Below, piece after piece: positions 27,447 through 34,427 of a stretch of 61,085 nt of DNA. This DNA is from CAAGNP01 sp045603545 (GTDB taxonomy: Bacteria; Bacteroidota; Bacteroidia; Bacteroidales; UBA932). The stretch is taken from contig JAZUMG010000031.1 in NCBI GenBank assembly GCA_045603545.1, positions 1 to 61,085 of the forward strand. The letters run 5' to 3'. The first letter of the stretch is position 1, and the number at the start of each line of letters is the position of its first letter. The translations under genes were made by a program, and so were the position numbers. A model generated the notes under the pieces. The model did not search any database and had not been told where the DNA came from. It was given only the letters and a program-made list of their open reading frames with translations.

Positions 27447-28757
27447 ATGACTACTCAAAAAAAGAATTATGCATTGCCTATCGCGATGATGTTCGCATTG
27501 TTCGCAATGATTGCATTTGTAACAAACCTTTGCTCCCCAATGGCTGTAATTGTAAAGAACCAGTTCGGGGCATCAAACTTCGCTGCCCAATTGGGTAATA
27601 CAGCCAACTTCATCGCATATGCAGTGATGGGTATTCCATCGGGTATGCTTCTTAAGAGATTCGGTTATAAAAGGACAGCACTCCTGGCAATCCTAGTCGG
27701 TTTCGTAGGTGTATTTCTACAATATATGTCGGGATGGGACTCAGTCCAGAGTTTCGGTGTATACCTTGCAGGTGCATTCGTGGCAGGATTCTGCATGTGC
27801 ATGCTCAACTGTGTGGTTAACCCTATGCTCAACACCCTTGGCGGTGGTGGCAATAAAGGCAACCAGCTGATCCAGTTCGGAGGAGCTCTCAACTCACTTT
27901 CTGCAGTATTTGTAACCATCCTGATGGGTTCACTTATCGGAGATGCCACCAAAGCCAACATCTCACAGGCTACACCTGCACTTTTCATTGCTTTGGGAAT
28001 ATTTGCATTGGCATTCGTAGTGCTTCTGATATCGAGAATCCCGGAGCCTGCAGCTGAAGCTGAAGCAGACGCACCTAAGTCTGACGTCAAAGACAAACAC
28101 AGTGCATTCTCATTCCGTCACTTCAAACTCGGCATTGTAGCCATTTTCCTATATTTGGGTGTAGAGGTGGGAACCCCTACCTATATCCTTCAGTATCTTA
28201 CATCTGCAGCTGATGCAGCTACCCCTGGTTTCGGCATGGACGCAGGTATCGCAGCCACACTCGCTGCAATGTACTGGCTGTTGATGCTTGTTGGCCGCCT
28301 CGTAGGTGGTTCTATCGCAGGAAAGGTATCCAGCAAAAAACTTTTGGTATCGGTATCGGCACTGACTCTCGTTTTAGTTTTGATAGGGATGTTTGCACCT
28401 ACTGATGTACTTGTTACAGCATTCGGATTTGAAGGTGCTACCGGCAGTTTCGTTGCCACCAAAGTTCCAGTAGGTATCTTCGCCCTTATCCTTGTGGGTC
28501 TCTGCACATCTGTAATGTGGGGCGCCATCTTCAACCTGGCAGTAGAGGGTCTTGGCAAATACACAGCTATCGCTTCAGGCGCATTCATGACAATGGTTTG
28601 CGGTGGTGGTATCCTGGTACCTCTTCAAGGTTGGGTAGCAGACATTACCGGCTCATTCCAGATGAGCTACCTTGTAGTAGTGGCTTGTGCAGCATATCTC
28701 CTTTTCTATGCACTTGTAGGCTCTAAGAACGTAAATACAGACATCAAAACCGAATAA
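27447..28757 (+). CDS. MFS sugar transporter (FucP/GluP-like)
   Basis: A 436-aa polytopic protein with about 12 hydrophobic segments in two halves separated by a charged cytosolic loop (residues about 195-220, RIPEPAAEAEADAPKSDVKDK). The loop-2 pattern LLKRFGYKRTALLAILVGF and the layout with NTANFIAYAVMGIPSGMLL match the fucose:H+ symporter family (FucP, GluP). The next gene, 2 bp downstream, is a ROK hexokinase, as in Bacteroides glucose-uptake operons, so import of glucose or a related hexose by proton symport followed by phosphorylation is likely. The exact sugar (glucose, galactose or an amino sugar) is not decided by the sequence. Confidence 0.88.
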   Translation: MTTQKKNYALPIAMMFALFAMIAFVTNLCSPMAVIVKNQFGASNFAAQLGNTANFIAYAVMGIPSGMLLKRFGYKRTALLAILVGFVGVFLQYMSGWDSVQSFGVYLAGAFVAGFCMCMLNCVVNPMLNTLGGGGNKGNQLIQFGGALNSLSAVFVTILMGSLIGDATKANISQATPALFIALGIFALAFVVLLISRIPEPAAEAEADAPKSDVKDKHSAFSFRHFKLGIVAIFLYLGVEVGTPTYILQYLTSAADAATPGFGMDAGIAATLAAMYWLLMLVGRLVGGSIAGKVSSKKLLVSVSALTLVLVLIGMFAPTDVLVTAFGFEGATGSFVATKVPVGIFALILVGLCTSVMWGAIFNLAVEGLGKYTAIASGAFMTMVCGGGILVPLQGWVADITGSFQMSYLVVVACAAYLLFYALVGSKNVNTDIKTE

Positions 28758-28759
28758 CA

Positions 28760-29731
28760 ATGGAAAAATCACTCGTAGTAGGTATAGATATAGGGGCACA
28801 GTCCTCAAAACTCGGAGTTGTGGATGCAAAAGGCAATATCCTTTGCCAAAGTGTGATAACATCGCTTCAGCCCACACTTGACGAATATGTCCACGACCTT
28901 ACTGCCGCCATTGAGGCACTCATTGCCCAGGCGGGTGGCAAACACCTCATCAAAGGAATCGGCATCGGAGCACCTAATGCGAACTATTACAAAGGGACCA
29001 TTGAGTGTGCAGCAAACCTCACCTGGGGAAGGGATGCAGAAGGGAACGGCATCTACATTGACTTCGGCAAGATAATAAGTGAGAAGACCGGTCTGCCTGT
29101 GGCAATGACCAACGATGCCAATGCTGCAGCCATCGGGGAGATGACCTATGGTGCTGCAAGGGGGATGAAGAACTTCATTATGATCACCCTTGGCACAGGG
29201 GTAGGAAGCGGCATTGTAATGGATGGCAAAGTGGTATATGGACACGACGGATTTGCCGGTGAACTTGGCCACACCATCTCTATCAGAAACGGAAGACAAT
29301 GCAGTTGCGGCCTTAAAGGTTGCCTTGAGGCATACACATCGGCTATCGGAGTTGCACGCACAGCAGTGGAGTGGCTCCAGAGGGATGATACCCCTTCCCT
29401 ACTCCGAGAAGTACCGGACGGCAAAATGTCATCCAAAGAGGTTTACGATGCTGCCAAAAAAGGTGATAAGCTTGCACTTGAGATTTTCGAATTCACAGCC
29501 AATCTGTTGGGTGAGGCATTCGCAAACTTCATAGCCTTCAGCGCACCTGAAGCCATCATCCTCTTTGGTGGTCTGGCACGCTCGAGAGAGTTCATCGAGA
29601 AACCTATCATCGAGAGCATGAACAGAAATGTGGTCAGCATCTGGAAAGACAAAGTAAAAGTGGAGTTCTCCCAACTCAAAGACTCCGATGCTGCCATTCT
29701 CGGGGCAAGCGCTCTGGGCTGGGAACTATAG
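28760..29731 (+). CDS. ROK-family glucokinase
   Basis: A 323-aa sugar kinase. It shows the ATP/phosphate-1 motif VVGIDIGAQSSKLGVVD, the sugar-binding region KGIGIGAPN and ECAANLTW, the catalytic Asp in MTNDANAAAIGE, ITLGTGVGSGIV, GELGHTISI and the ROK zinc site CSCGLKGCLEAYTS. It has no DNA-binding domain, so it is an enzyme and not a ROK repressor. It is coupled to the upstream transporter (2-bp gap) and followed by a terminator. Glucose is the most likely substrate; N-acetylated sugars cannot be excluded. Confidence 0.92.
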   Translation: MEKSLVVGIDIGAQSSKLGVVDAKGNILCQSVITSLQPTLDEYVHDLTAAIEALIAQAGGKHLIKGIGIGAPNANYYKGTIECAANLTWGRDAEGNGIYIDFGKIISEKTGLPVAMTNDANAAAIGEMTYGAARGMKNFIMITLGTGVGSGIVMDGKVVYGHDGFAGELGHTISIRNGRQCSCGLKGCLEAYTSAIGVARTAVEWLQRDDTPSLLREVPDGKMSSKEVYDAAKKGDKLALEIFEFTANLLGEAFANFIAFSAPEAIILFGGLARSREFIEKPIIESMNRNVVSIWKDKVKVEFSQLKDSDAAILGASALGWEL

Positions 29732-29756
29732 CATTACAGGCAGCATAACAATATTT

Positions 29757-29788
29757 AAGGCACCTCCCGATAGGTGCCTTATTTTTTA
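29757..29788 (+). terminator. Terminator after the glucokinase gene
   Basis: AAGGCACCT and AGGTGCCTT perfect arms around a six-base loop, followed by ATTTTTT. Confidence 0.9.
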
Positions 29789-29810
29789 TGGGTAAATTTT
29801 CTTATGGAAA

Positions 29811-29842
29811 TTTGTTTAATTAGAAATTTAGATATATATTTG
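29811..29842 (+). promoter_or_regulatory. Promoter of thioredoxin-marR operon
   Basis: TTTG at 29811-29814, 20 bp spacer, TATATTTG at 29835-29842: one of the best Bacteroidota promoters in the window. Start of transcription would be near 29849, leaving a leader of about 33 bases. Confidence 0.7.
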
Positions 29843-29881
29843 CATTGTTAACAGAGAGAAGCTTCTTCAAAGTAAAAGATT

Positions 29882-30334
29882 ATGATGAGAAAAATTATTC
29901 TTGGTACAATTATAGCCATATTATTTACGGCATGTGCCAATGGACAAAATAAAAACAAAAAGGAGACAGAGATGAAAACTATAGAGATAAATAAAGAACA
30001 GTTCCTGCAGAAAGTGGTGAACTACGAGTCTAACCCCACTGAATGGAAATATCTTGGCGACAAGCCTGCTATTATAGACTTTTATGCCAGCTGGTGCGGC
30101 CCTTGCAAAATGGTAGCCCCTATCCTTGAAGAGTTGGCAGAAGAGTACGGTGACAGCATCGTCATTTACAAAGTGAATACAGAGAAAGAGAGGGAGTTGT
30201 CATCAGCATTTGGAATCAGATCCATCCCCACACTTATCTTCGTCCCTATGGGAGAGAATCCGCAAGTGGTTCAGGGCGCTATGGGTAAAGCAGATTTCAG
30301 AAAAGTTATCGATGAAGTTCTACTAAAAAAATAA
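29882..30334 (+). CDS. Thioredoxin-fold lipoprotein
   Basis: A 150-aa thioredoxin with an N-terminal lipoprotein signal (lipobox LFTAC, Cys at residue 19), so it probably acts in the envelope. The body is a classical thioredoxin: AIIDFYASWCGPCKMVAPILEELA with the WCGPC active site around residue 70, and the cis-Pro segment IRSIPTLIFV. It is co-transcribed with a MarR regulator 5 bp downstream. A role in keeping periplasmic or surface thiols reduced is inferred. An internal ATG (at about 29971, before KTIEINKE) could also give a shorter cytosolic form. Confidence 0.9.
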   Translation: MMRKIILGTIIAILFTACANGQNKNKKETEMKTIEINKEQFLQKVVNYESNPTEWKYLGDKPAIIDFYASWCGPCKMVAPILEELAEEYGDSIVIYKVNTEKERELSSAFGIRSIPTLIFVPMGENPQVVQGAMGKADFRKVIDEVLLKK

Positions 30335-30339
30335 AATCT

Positions 30340-30675
30340 ATGAAAAGACTGTGCAAAATTAGAGAGATCCAACACGCAATCTACCAGACCGAACACTTGT
30401 TCAATGAGAAGTACGGTATCTGCTTCAATGAAGGTGCATTGCTTTGCATCCTGAGCGAAGAGGTCAAACCGCTCACTTCCGGTGAAATCAGTGAACATTT
30501 GGGTCTAAGCCACTCAAACACATCGAAAGTGATTTCATCTGCGGAGGACAAAGGATTTATCCACAGAGAATTGGGGCATGATGACAAACGTCATATGTAC
30601 TTCAATATCACAGAAAAGGGTGCAGAACTGTTGAAATCCATTGACTGCACAATCTTGGAGATACCAGGAATCTAG
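30340..30675 (+). CDS. MarR-family transcriptional regulator
   Basis: A compact 111-aa winged-helix protein. Residues about 30-95 carry the MarR core: GALLCILSEEVKPLTSGEISEHLGLSHSNTSKVISSAEDKGFIHRELGHDDKRHMYFNITEKG, with the recognition helix around SHSNTSKVI and the wing DDKRH. It is short for MarR (about 140 aa) but the same compact form accompanies thioredoxin genes in this phylum as far as I know. Cotranscription with the thioredoxin lipoprotein suggests redox-linked or autoregulatory control. Its stop codon is immediately adjacent to the 3' end of the opposing tRNA-Pro gene. Confidence 0.85.
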   Translation: MKRLCKIREIQHAIYQTEHLFNEKYGICFNEGALLCILSEEVKPLTSGEISEHLGLSHSNTSKVISSAEDKGFIHRELGHDDKRHMYFNITEKGAELLKSIDCTILEIPGI

Positions 30676-30751
30676 TGGTCGGAAAGAGGCGACTCGAACG
30701 CCCGACCCCTACGTCCCGAACGTAGTGCGCTACCAACTGCGCTACTTTCCG
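30676..30751 (-). tRNA. tRNA-Pro (anticodon CGG)
   Basis: Complete cloverleaf on the minus strand: acceptor CGGAAAG / CTTTCCG, D-arm GCGC..GCGC, anticodon stem CTACG/CGTAG with loop TTCGGGA (anticodon CGG, reads CCG), T-loop TTCGAGT. Discriminator A and an encoded CCA are present. Confidence 0.95.
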
Positions 30752-30758
30752 AAAAAAT

Positions 30759-30787
30759 AAGGTGACCCAATCAGGTCACCTTTATTT
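30759..30787. terminator. Bidirectional hairpin between the two tRNA-Pro genes
   Basis: AAGGTGACC and GGTCACCTT arms around a six-base loop, with T-rich sequence on both sides (TATTTTT on plus, TTATTTTTT on minus). It would stop transcription between the tRNAs or serve as a processing hairpin. Confidence 0.75.
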
Positions 30788-30790
30788 TTG

Positions 30791-30864
30791 TCGGGATGAG
30801 ATGACTCGAACATCCGACCCCCACGTCCCTAACGTGGTGCGCTAGCCAACTGCGCCACATCCCG
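30791..30864 (-). tRNA. tRNA-Pro (anticodon AGG)
   Basis: Minus-strand cloverleaf: acceptor CGGGATG / CATCCCG, D-arm with TTGGCTA, anticodon stem CCACG/CGTGG and loop TTAGGGA, T-loop TTCGAGT, discriminator A; CCA is not encoded. The anticodon reads AGG, unusual for bacteria, where A34 is mostly confined to tRNA-Arg(ACG). It closely resembles the neighbouring tRNA-Pro(CGG). Confidence 0.92.
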
Positions 30865-30873
30865 ATTGGATCG

Positions 30874-30903
30874 CAAAGGTACTAATTAATTTTTAATAGC
30901 AAA
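30874..30903 (-). promoter_or_regulatory. tRNA-Pro promoter
   Basis: Minus strand: TTTG (30903-30900), 18-bp spacer, TACCTTTG (30881-30874), ten bases before the tRNA 5' end. Confidence 0.65.
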
Positions 30904-30913
30904 CTATTTTTAA

Positions 30914-30921
30914 TACATTTG
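30914..30921 (+). promoter_or_regulatory. -7 box for the SGNH hydrolase gene
   Basis: TACATTTG, 23 bp before the hydrolase ATG; -33 region is AT-rich without a clear TTTG. Confidence 0.4.
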
Positions 30922-30943
30922 AACTATCAAAAACAAACTTCAA

Positions 30944-31672
30944 ATGACAACATTGAAAAGAGTACTCGCACTGGCAATCCTCACTTTTGCCATTTCGTTC
31001 ACTATCAACGGACAAACTAAAGATTGGGCCAAATTCTCACGCTACGCAGAGAAAAACACCATCCAGACAGGAAAAGTGGATGTAGTATTTATGGGCGACT
31101 CCAATACAGAAATATGGTATCGAGACCACCCGGCATTCTTTGACAACAATGCATTTGCCGCCAGAGGTATATCGGGACAGACTACTGCTGAGATGCTCTG
31201 CCGCTTCAGACCGGATGTCATCGAACTAAAACCGAAAGTGGTGGTATTCTGTGGAGGGACAAACGATGTGGCCCAGAATATTGGCTACATATCTGTAGAT
31301 AACATTATGGACAATATCCAGTCCATGTATGAACTGGCAAAATACAATGGGATAAAATTCGTAATTATCTCGATCCACCCATCTGCCGGATTTTCATGGA
31401 GGAAGGATCTCAACCCTATCCCTATGATCCAAGAGTGCAATGCACGTCTTGAAGAGTTTGCCAAAGCAAACAAGATCCCGTTTGTAGATTCATACACCAA
31501 ATTTGCAGATGAAGCATATGCATTTCCCAAGCCATACAGCTACGACGGAGTACACTTCACCAGCTATGGTTTCACATTTCTGGAAGATATGGTAATCGAA
31601 GTACTTGCCAAAGAACTTAAAAAGAAAAAGGGTGACTTTTACAAATCACCCTCAGAAAAACCTGCAATGTAA
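30944..31672 (+). CDS. SGNH/GDSL-family hydrolase, exported
   Basis: A 242-aa secreted esterase-type enzyme. Residues 1-23 form a signal peptide. The four SGNH blocks are present: VVFMGDSNTEIW with the nucleophile Ser53 (GDSN), the Gly of AARGISGQTT, VVVFCGGTNDVAQ with Asn, and SYDGVHFTSYG with Asp and His. Related enzymes deacetylate platelet-activating-factor-like or acetylated sugar substrates; the actual ester is unknown. It ends 9 bp from the convergent trpS gene, with no classical terminator between beyond a short GGGTGA/TCACCC hairpin in its final codons. Confidence 0.9.
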   Translation: MTTLKRVLALAILTFAISFTINGQTKDWAKFSRYAEKNTIQTGKVDVVFMGDSNTEIWYRDHPAFFDNNAFAARGISGQTTAEMLCRFRPDVIELKPKVVVFCGGTNDVAQNIGYISVDNIMDNIQSMYELAKYNGIKFVIISIHPSAGFSWRKDLNPIPMIQECNARLEEFAKANKIPFVDSYTKFADEAYAFPKPYSYDGVHFTSYGFTFLEDMVIEVLAKELKKKKGDFYKSPSEKPAM

Positions 31673-31680
31673 AAGCTGGT

Positions 31681-32769
31681 CTATTCACCTCTGAATCTTT
31701 TGGCCTGCTCCTCGATAAGCTCCTTATCCTCGAAGTAGTTGATTCTCATCGAACGACGCACATCCTCAAGTGTGGCGGCGGCCACTGCACGTGCCTCATC
31801 GCACCCTTTCTTGAGAATATCGTAAACCATAGGTATATCTTTTTCAAACTCTTTGCGGCGAGCTCTGATAGGCTCAAGCATCTCCTGCAGGATAGAGTTA
31901 AGGAATTTCTTCACCTTAACGTCACCAAGACCACCTCTACGATAATGCTCCTTCACCTCATCAAGATTTGCATAATCCGGCCAGTAAGCTGCAAAATGAT
32001 CAGGACGGCAGAATGCATCAAGATAAGTAAACACTGTATTCCCCTCCACTTTACCGGGATCCTCCACGCGAAGGTGGTTGGGGTCTGTAAACATGCTCAT
32101 CACCCTCTTACGTACATCCTCAGCTGTATCAGAAAGATAGATGCAGTTGTTGAGTGATTTTGACATTTTCGCCTTGCCGTCTGTACCAGGGAGACGAAGA
32201 CAAGCTGAGTTATCAGGGAGAAGAATCTCCGGCTCCACAAGTGTCTCTCCATAGACTGAGTTGAACTTGCGGACTATCTCACGGGTCTGCTCAATCATAG
32301 GCTCCTGGTCCTCACCTACAGGGACAGTGGTAGCTTTAAAAGCTGTGATATCTGCAGCCTGGCTGATTGGGTATGTGAAGAAACCTACAGGGATACTGGT
32401 CTCGAAGTTTCTCATCTGGATCTCAGTCTTGACAGTAGGGTTTCTCTGAAGACGAGAGACAGTCACCAGGTTCATATAGTAGAAAGAGAGTTCGCAAAGC
32501 TCGGGCACCATAGACTGGATGAAAATGGTACTCTTCGCAGGATCTATTCCACAAGAGAGGTAATCAAGTGCCACCTCAATAATATTCTGACGCACTTTTT
32601 CAGGATTGTCCGCATTGTCGGTAAGGGCCTGGGCATCCGCAATCATGATGAAAATCTTCTCAAACTCTCCAGAATTCTGAAGTTCCACCCTTCTCCCCAA
32701 TGAGCCCACGAAGTGACCCAAATGCAAACGACCGGTAGGACGGTCACCTGTTAGAATTATTTTTCCCAT
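31681..32769 (-). CDS. trpS: Tryptophanyl-tRNA synthetase
   Basis: Charges tRNA-Trp. The class-I signatures are TGDRPTGRLHLGHFVG (HIGH-like HLGH) near the start and GKAMSKSLNN-type KMSKS (KAKMSKSLNNCIYL, around residue 210). The tryptophan-binding and bacterial-type features (PISQAADITAFKA, VPVGEDQEPMIEQTREI) are in place. The frame extends to 32802 but a -7 box at 32791-32798 lies inside that extension, so the ATG at 32769 (MGKIILTGDRP, 362 aa) is the start. Monocistronic with its own promoter. Confidence 0.95.
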   Translation of the reverse strand: MGKIILTGDRPTGRLHLGHFVGSLGRRVELQNSGEFEKIFIMIADAQALTDNADNPEKVRQNIIEVALDYLSCGIDPAKSTIFIQSMVPELCELSFYYMNLVTVSRLQRNPTVKTEIQMRNFETSIPVGFFTYPISQAADITAFKATTVPVGEDQEPMIEQTREIVRKFNSVYGETLVEPEILLPDNSACLRLPGTDGKAKMSKSLNNCIYLSDTAEDVRKRVMSMFTDPNHLRVEDPGKVEGNTVFTYLDAFCRPDHFAAYWPDYANLDEVKEHYRRGGLGDVKVKKFLNSILQEMLEPIRARRKEFEKDIPMVYDILKKGCDEARAVAAATLEDVRRSMRINYFEDKELIEEQAKRFRGE

Positions 32770-32790
32770 ATATACTTTCAAAAATTTGTG

Positions 32791-32798
32791 CAAATATA
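32791..32798 (-). promoter_or_regulatory. -7 box for trpS
   Basis: Minus strand TATATTTG, 21 bp before the trpS ATG. It fixes the start codon. Confidence 0.55.
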
Positions 32799-32821
32799 GC
32801 AAAAGGATTAAGTCTAAAGGT

Positions 32822-32829
32822 TAAATTTG
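32822..32829 (+). promoter_or_regulatory. -7 box for the esterase/propeller gene
   Basis: TAAATTTG, 19 bp before the ATG at 32849; divergent from the trpS box. Confidence 0.45.
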
Positions 32830-32848
32830 TACTCCTAATAGAAAATTT

Positions 32849-34423
32849 ATGAAAAAGCTCCTGACTATAATCACTCTTCTGACATTATCAGTTATTGGAT
32901 ACGGTCAATTGAAACACAATTCGAAAAAGCCTATGGACCCAGCTACTCAGCCTATTCCTGAGCATCTCAAAGGTACAGTTATCACCGGTACTATCGATTT
33001 TTCACTCACATACCCAGCCACCAAAAGGAAGATACAGGTCTTCGTCCCTAAGAAATATGATGGCCAGACCCCGGCCTGTCTGGTTGTGGGGCTGGACGGC
33101 AATCTGTTTGGGGCGATTACAGTGATTGACAACCTCATACAGACTGGAGAGATGCCTGTCACCATAGGTATCTTTGTCGATCCCGGCGTAAGTTATCACC
33201 CAGACGGCTCTGTCGCACGTTATAATAGAAGCAATGAGTTCGACAGGACCGACAGGACCTTTGCCACATTTCTGGAGCAGGAGGTTATCCCATTTGTGGA
33301 GCAGATGTCCACCCCTGACGGTAGGGAGATAAAGATATCAAGGGACCCTAACGACAGGGCAATAACCGGTGCCAGCAGCAGCGGCATTGCCGCTTTTACT
33401 GTGGCTTGGGAGCGTCCCGACCTCTTCAGCAGAGTATATAGCTCAGTGGGGACATTTGTCGCCATGCGTGGTGGCAATGAATACCCCGCCATCATCCGCA
33501 AAAGTGAGCCAAAACCTCTAAGAATCTACCTCCAGGATGGTGCCAACGACACCTGGAACCATATATTCGGCGACTGGTGGGAATACAATCAGCTGATGGA
33601 ATCTGCCCTCAATTATGCGGGATACGAGGTCATGAACCGTTGGGACAAAGGGACCCACAGCATAAAATACGGCACCCTGGCCTACCCTGATGCCATGCGA
33701 TGGCTCTGGAGAGGCTGGCCCCAAAGGGTAGAGAGCGGAAGCACTATGAACGAAATGATTACCTCTGTAGTAGATCCTGAATCCCAATGGGAAGAGCTTG
33801 AATTGCTGGAGTGTACCAGCCACGGATATGCTCCCGCCTCATCATCTGCCCTTATGGCTGAGACCCGACCACCAAAGGAGCTCAGAAACACCCTTTACAC
33901 CACCCTGCCACTTCCTGACGGCAGTGCTTATGCCACCACCAAAGATGGCACCATATGGTATTACAGTGCTGAAAACAAAAAATGGAGACAGATGTACACA
34001 GTCGAGAATGGTGGACCCGAGATGGCAATATATCCAGACCACAGAGTGCTCGTGACATCTGAGAAGAACTCTGACTGGCTTATCAGCTATATAATCCGCC
34101 CGGATGGAGAATTGTATGCAGGACAGAGATTCTACTGGCTCCACAACACATCAAACCACTCCCAGCACCAAACAGGAAATATGGTATTTGACACCGACGG
34201 CAATCTCTACGTGGCCACATATATGGGGATCCAGATATGTGACCAGAATGGTCGTGTGAGGGGGATTCTCTCCCTCCCAAGCGGACCAGTGGAGCAGTTG
34301 TGGTTTGTCAGCGATATGCTAATGGTAAAGAGCGGCGGCAGGATCTACTCTCGTAAACTCCTTACCACCGCTCATCAGAGTAACCAACCCCCTATTGAAG
34401 TTAAGTCTCAGGGGCAGGGTTGA
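32849..34423 (+). CDS. Exported esterase (enterochelin-esterase-like) fused to an SGL-type beta-propeller
   Basis: A 524-aa secreted two-domain protein. After a signal peptide (residues 1-19), residues about 40-290 are an alpha/beta-hydrolase of the esterase-D/IroE type: KRKIQVFVPKKYDG, ITGASSSGIAAFTVAWERPDLF with the nucleophile Ser in GASSSG, the Asp in LQDGANDTWN and the His in DKGTHSIKYG. Residues about 330-515 resemble the SMP-30/gluconolactonase propeller (LPDGSAYATTKDGTIWYYS, FDTDGNLYVATYMGIQICDQNGRV). Such fusions in Bacteroidota usually act on sugar esters or siderophore-like compounds; the substrate is unknown. It converges on a serine-hydrolase gene with a 4-bp gap. Confidence 0.85.
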   Translation: MKKLLTIITLLTLSVIGYGQLKHNSKKPMDPATQPIPEHLKGTVITGTIDFSLTYPATKRKIQVFVPKKYDGQTPACLVVGLDGNLFGAITVIDNLIQTGEMPVTIGIFVDPGVSYHPDGSVARYNRSNEFDRTDRTFATFLEQEVIPFVEQMSTPDGREIKISRDPNDRAITGASSSGIAAFTVAWERPDLFSRVYSSVGTFVAMRGGNEYPAIIRKSEPKPLRIYLQDGANDTWNHIFGDWWEYNQLMESALNYAGYEVMNRWDKGTHSIKYGTLAYPDAMRWLWRGWPQRVESGSTMNEMITSVVDPESQWEELELLECTSHGYAPASSSALMAETRPPKELRNTLYTTLPLPDGSAYATTKDGTIWYYSAENKKWRQMYTVENGGPEMAIYPDHRVLVTSEKNSDWLISYIIRPDGELYAGQRFYWLHNTSNHSQHQTGNMVFDTDGNLYVATYMGIQICDQNGRVRGILSLPSGPVEQLWFVSDMLMVKSGGRIYSRKLLTTAHQSNQPPIEVKSQGQG

Positions 34424-34427
34424 TAAT

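Noticed and set aside
30640..30760. Possible integration site: the MarR stop abuts the tRNA-Pro 3' end
   Set aside because: No integrase, direct repeat or foreign genes are present, and the MarR protein looks complete; adjacency is probably chance.
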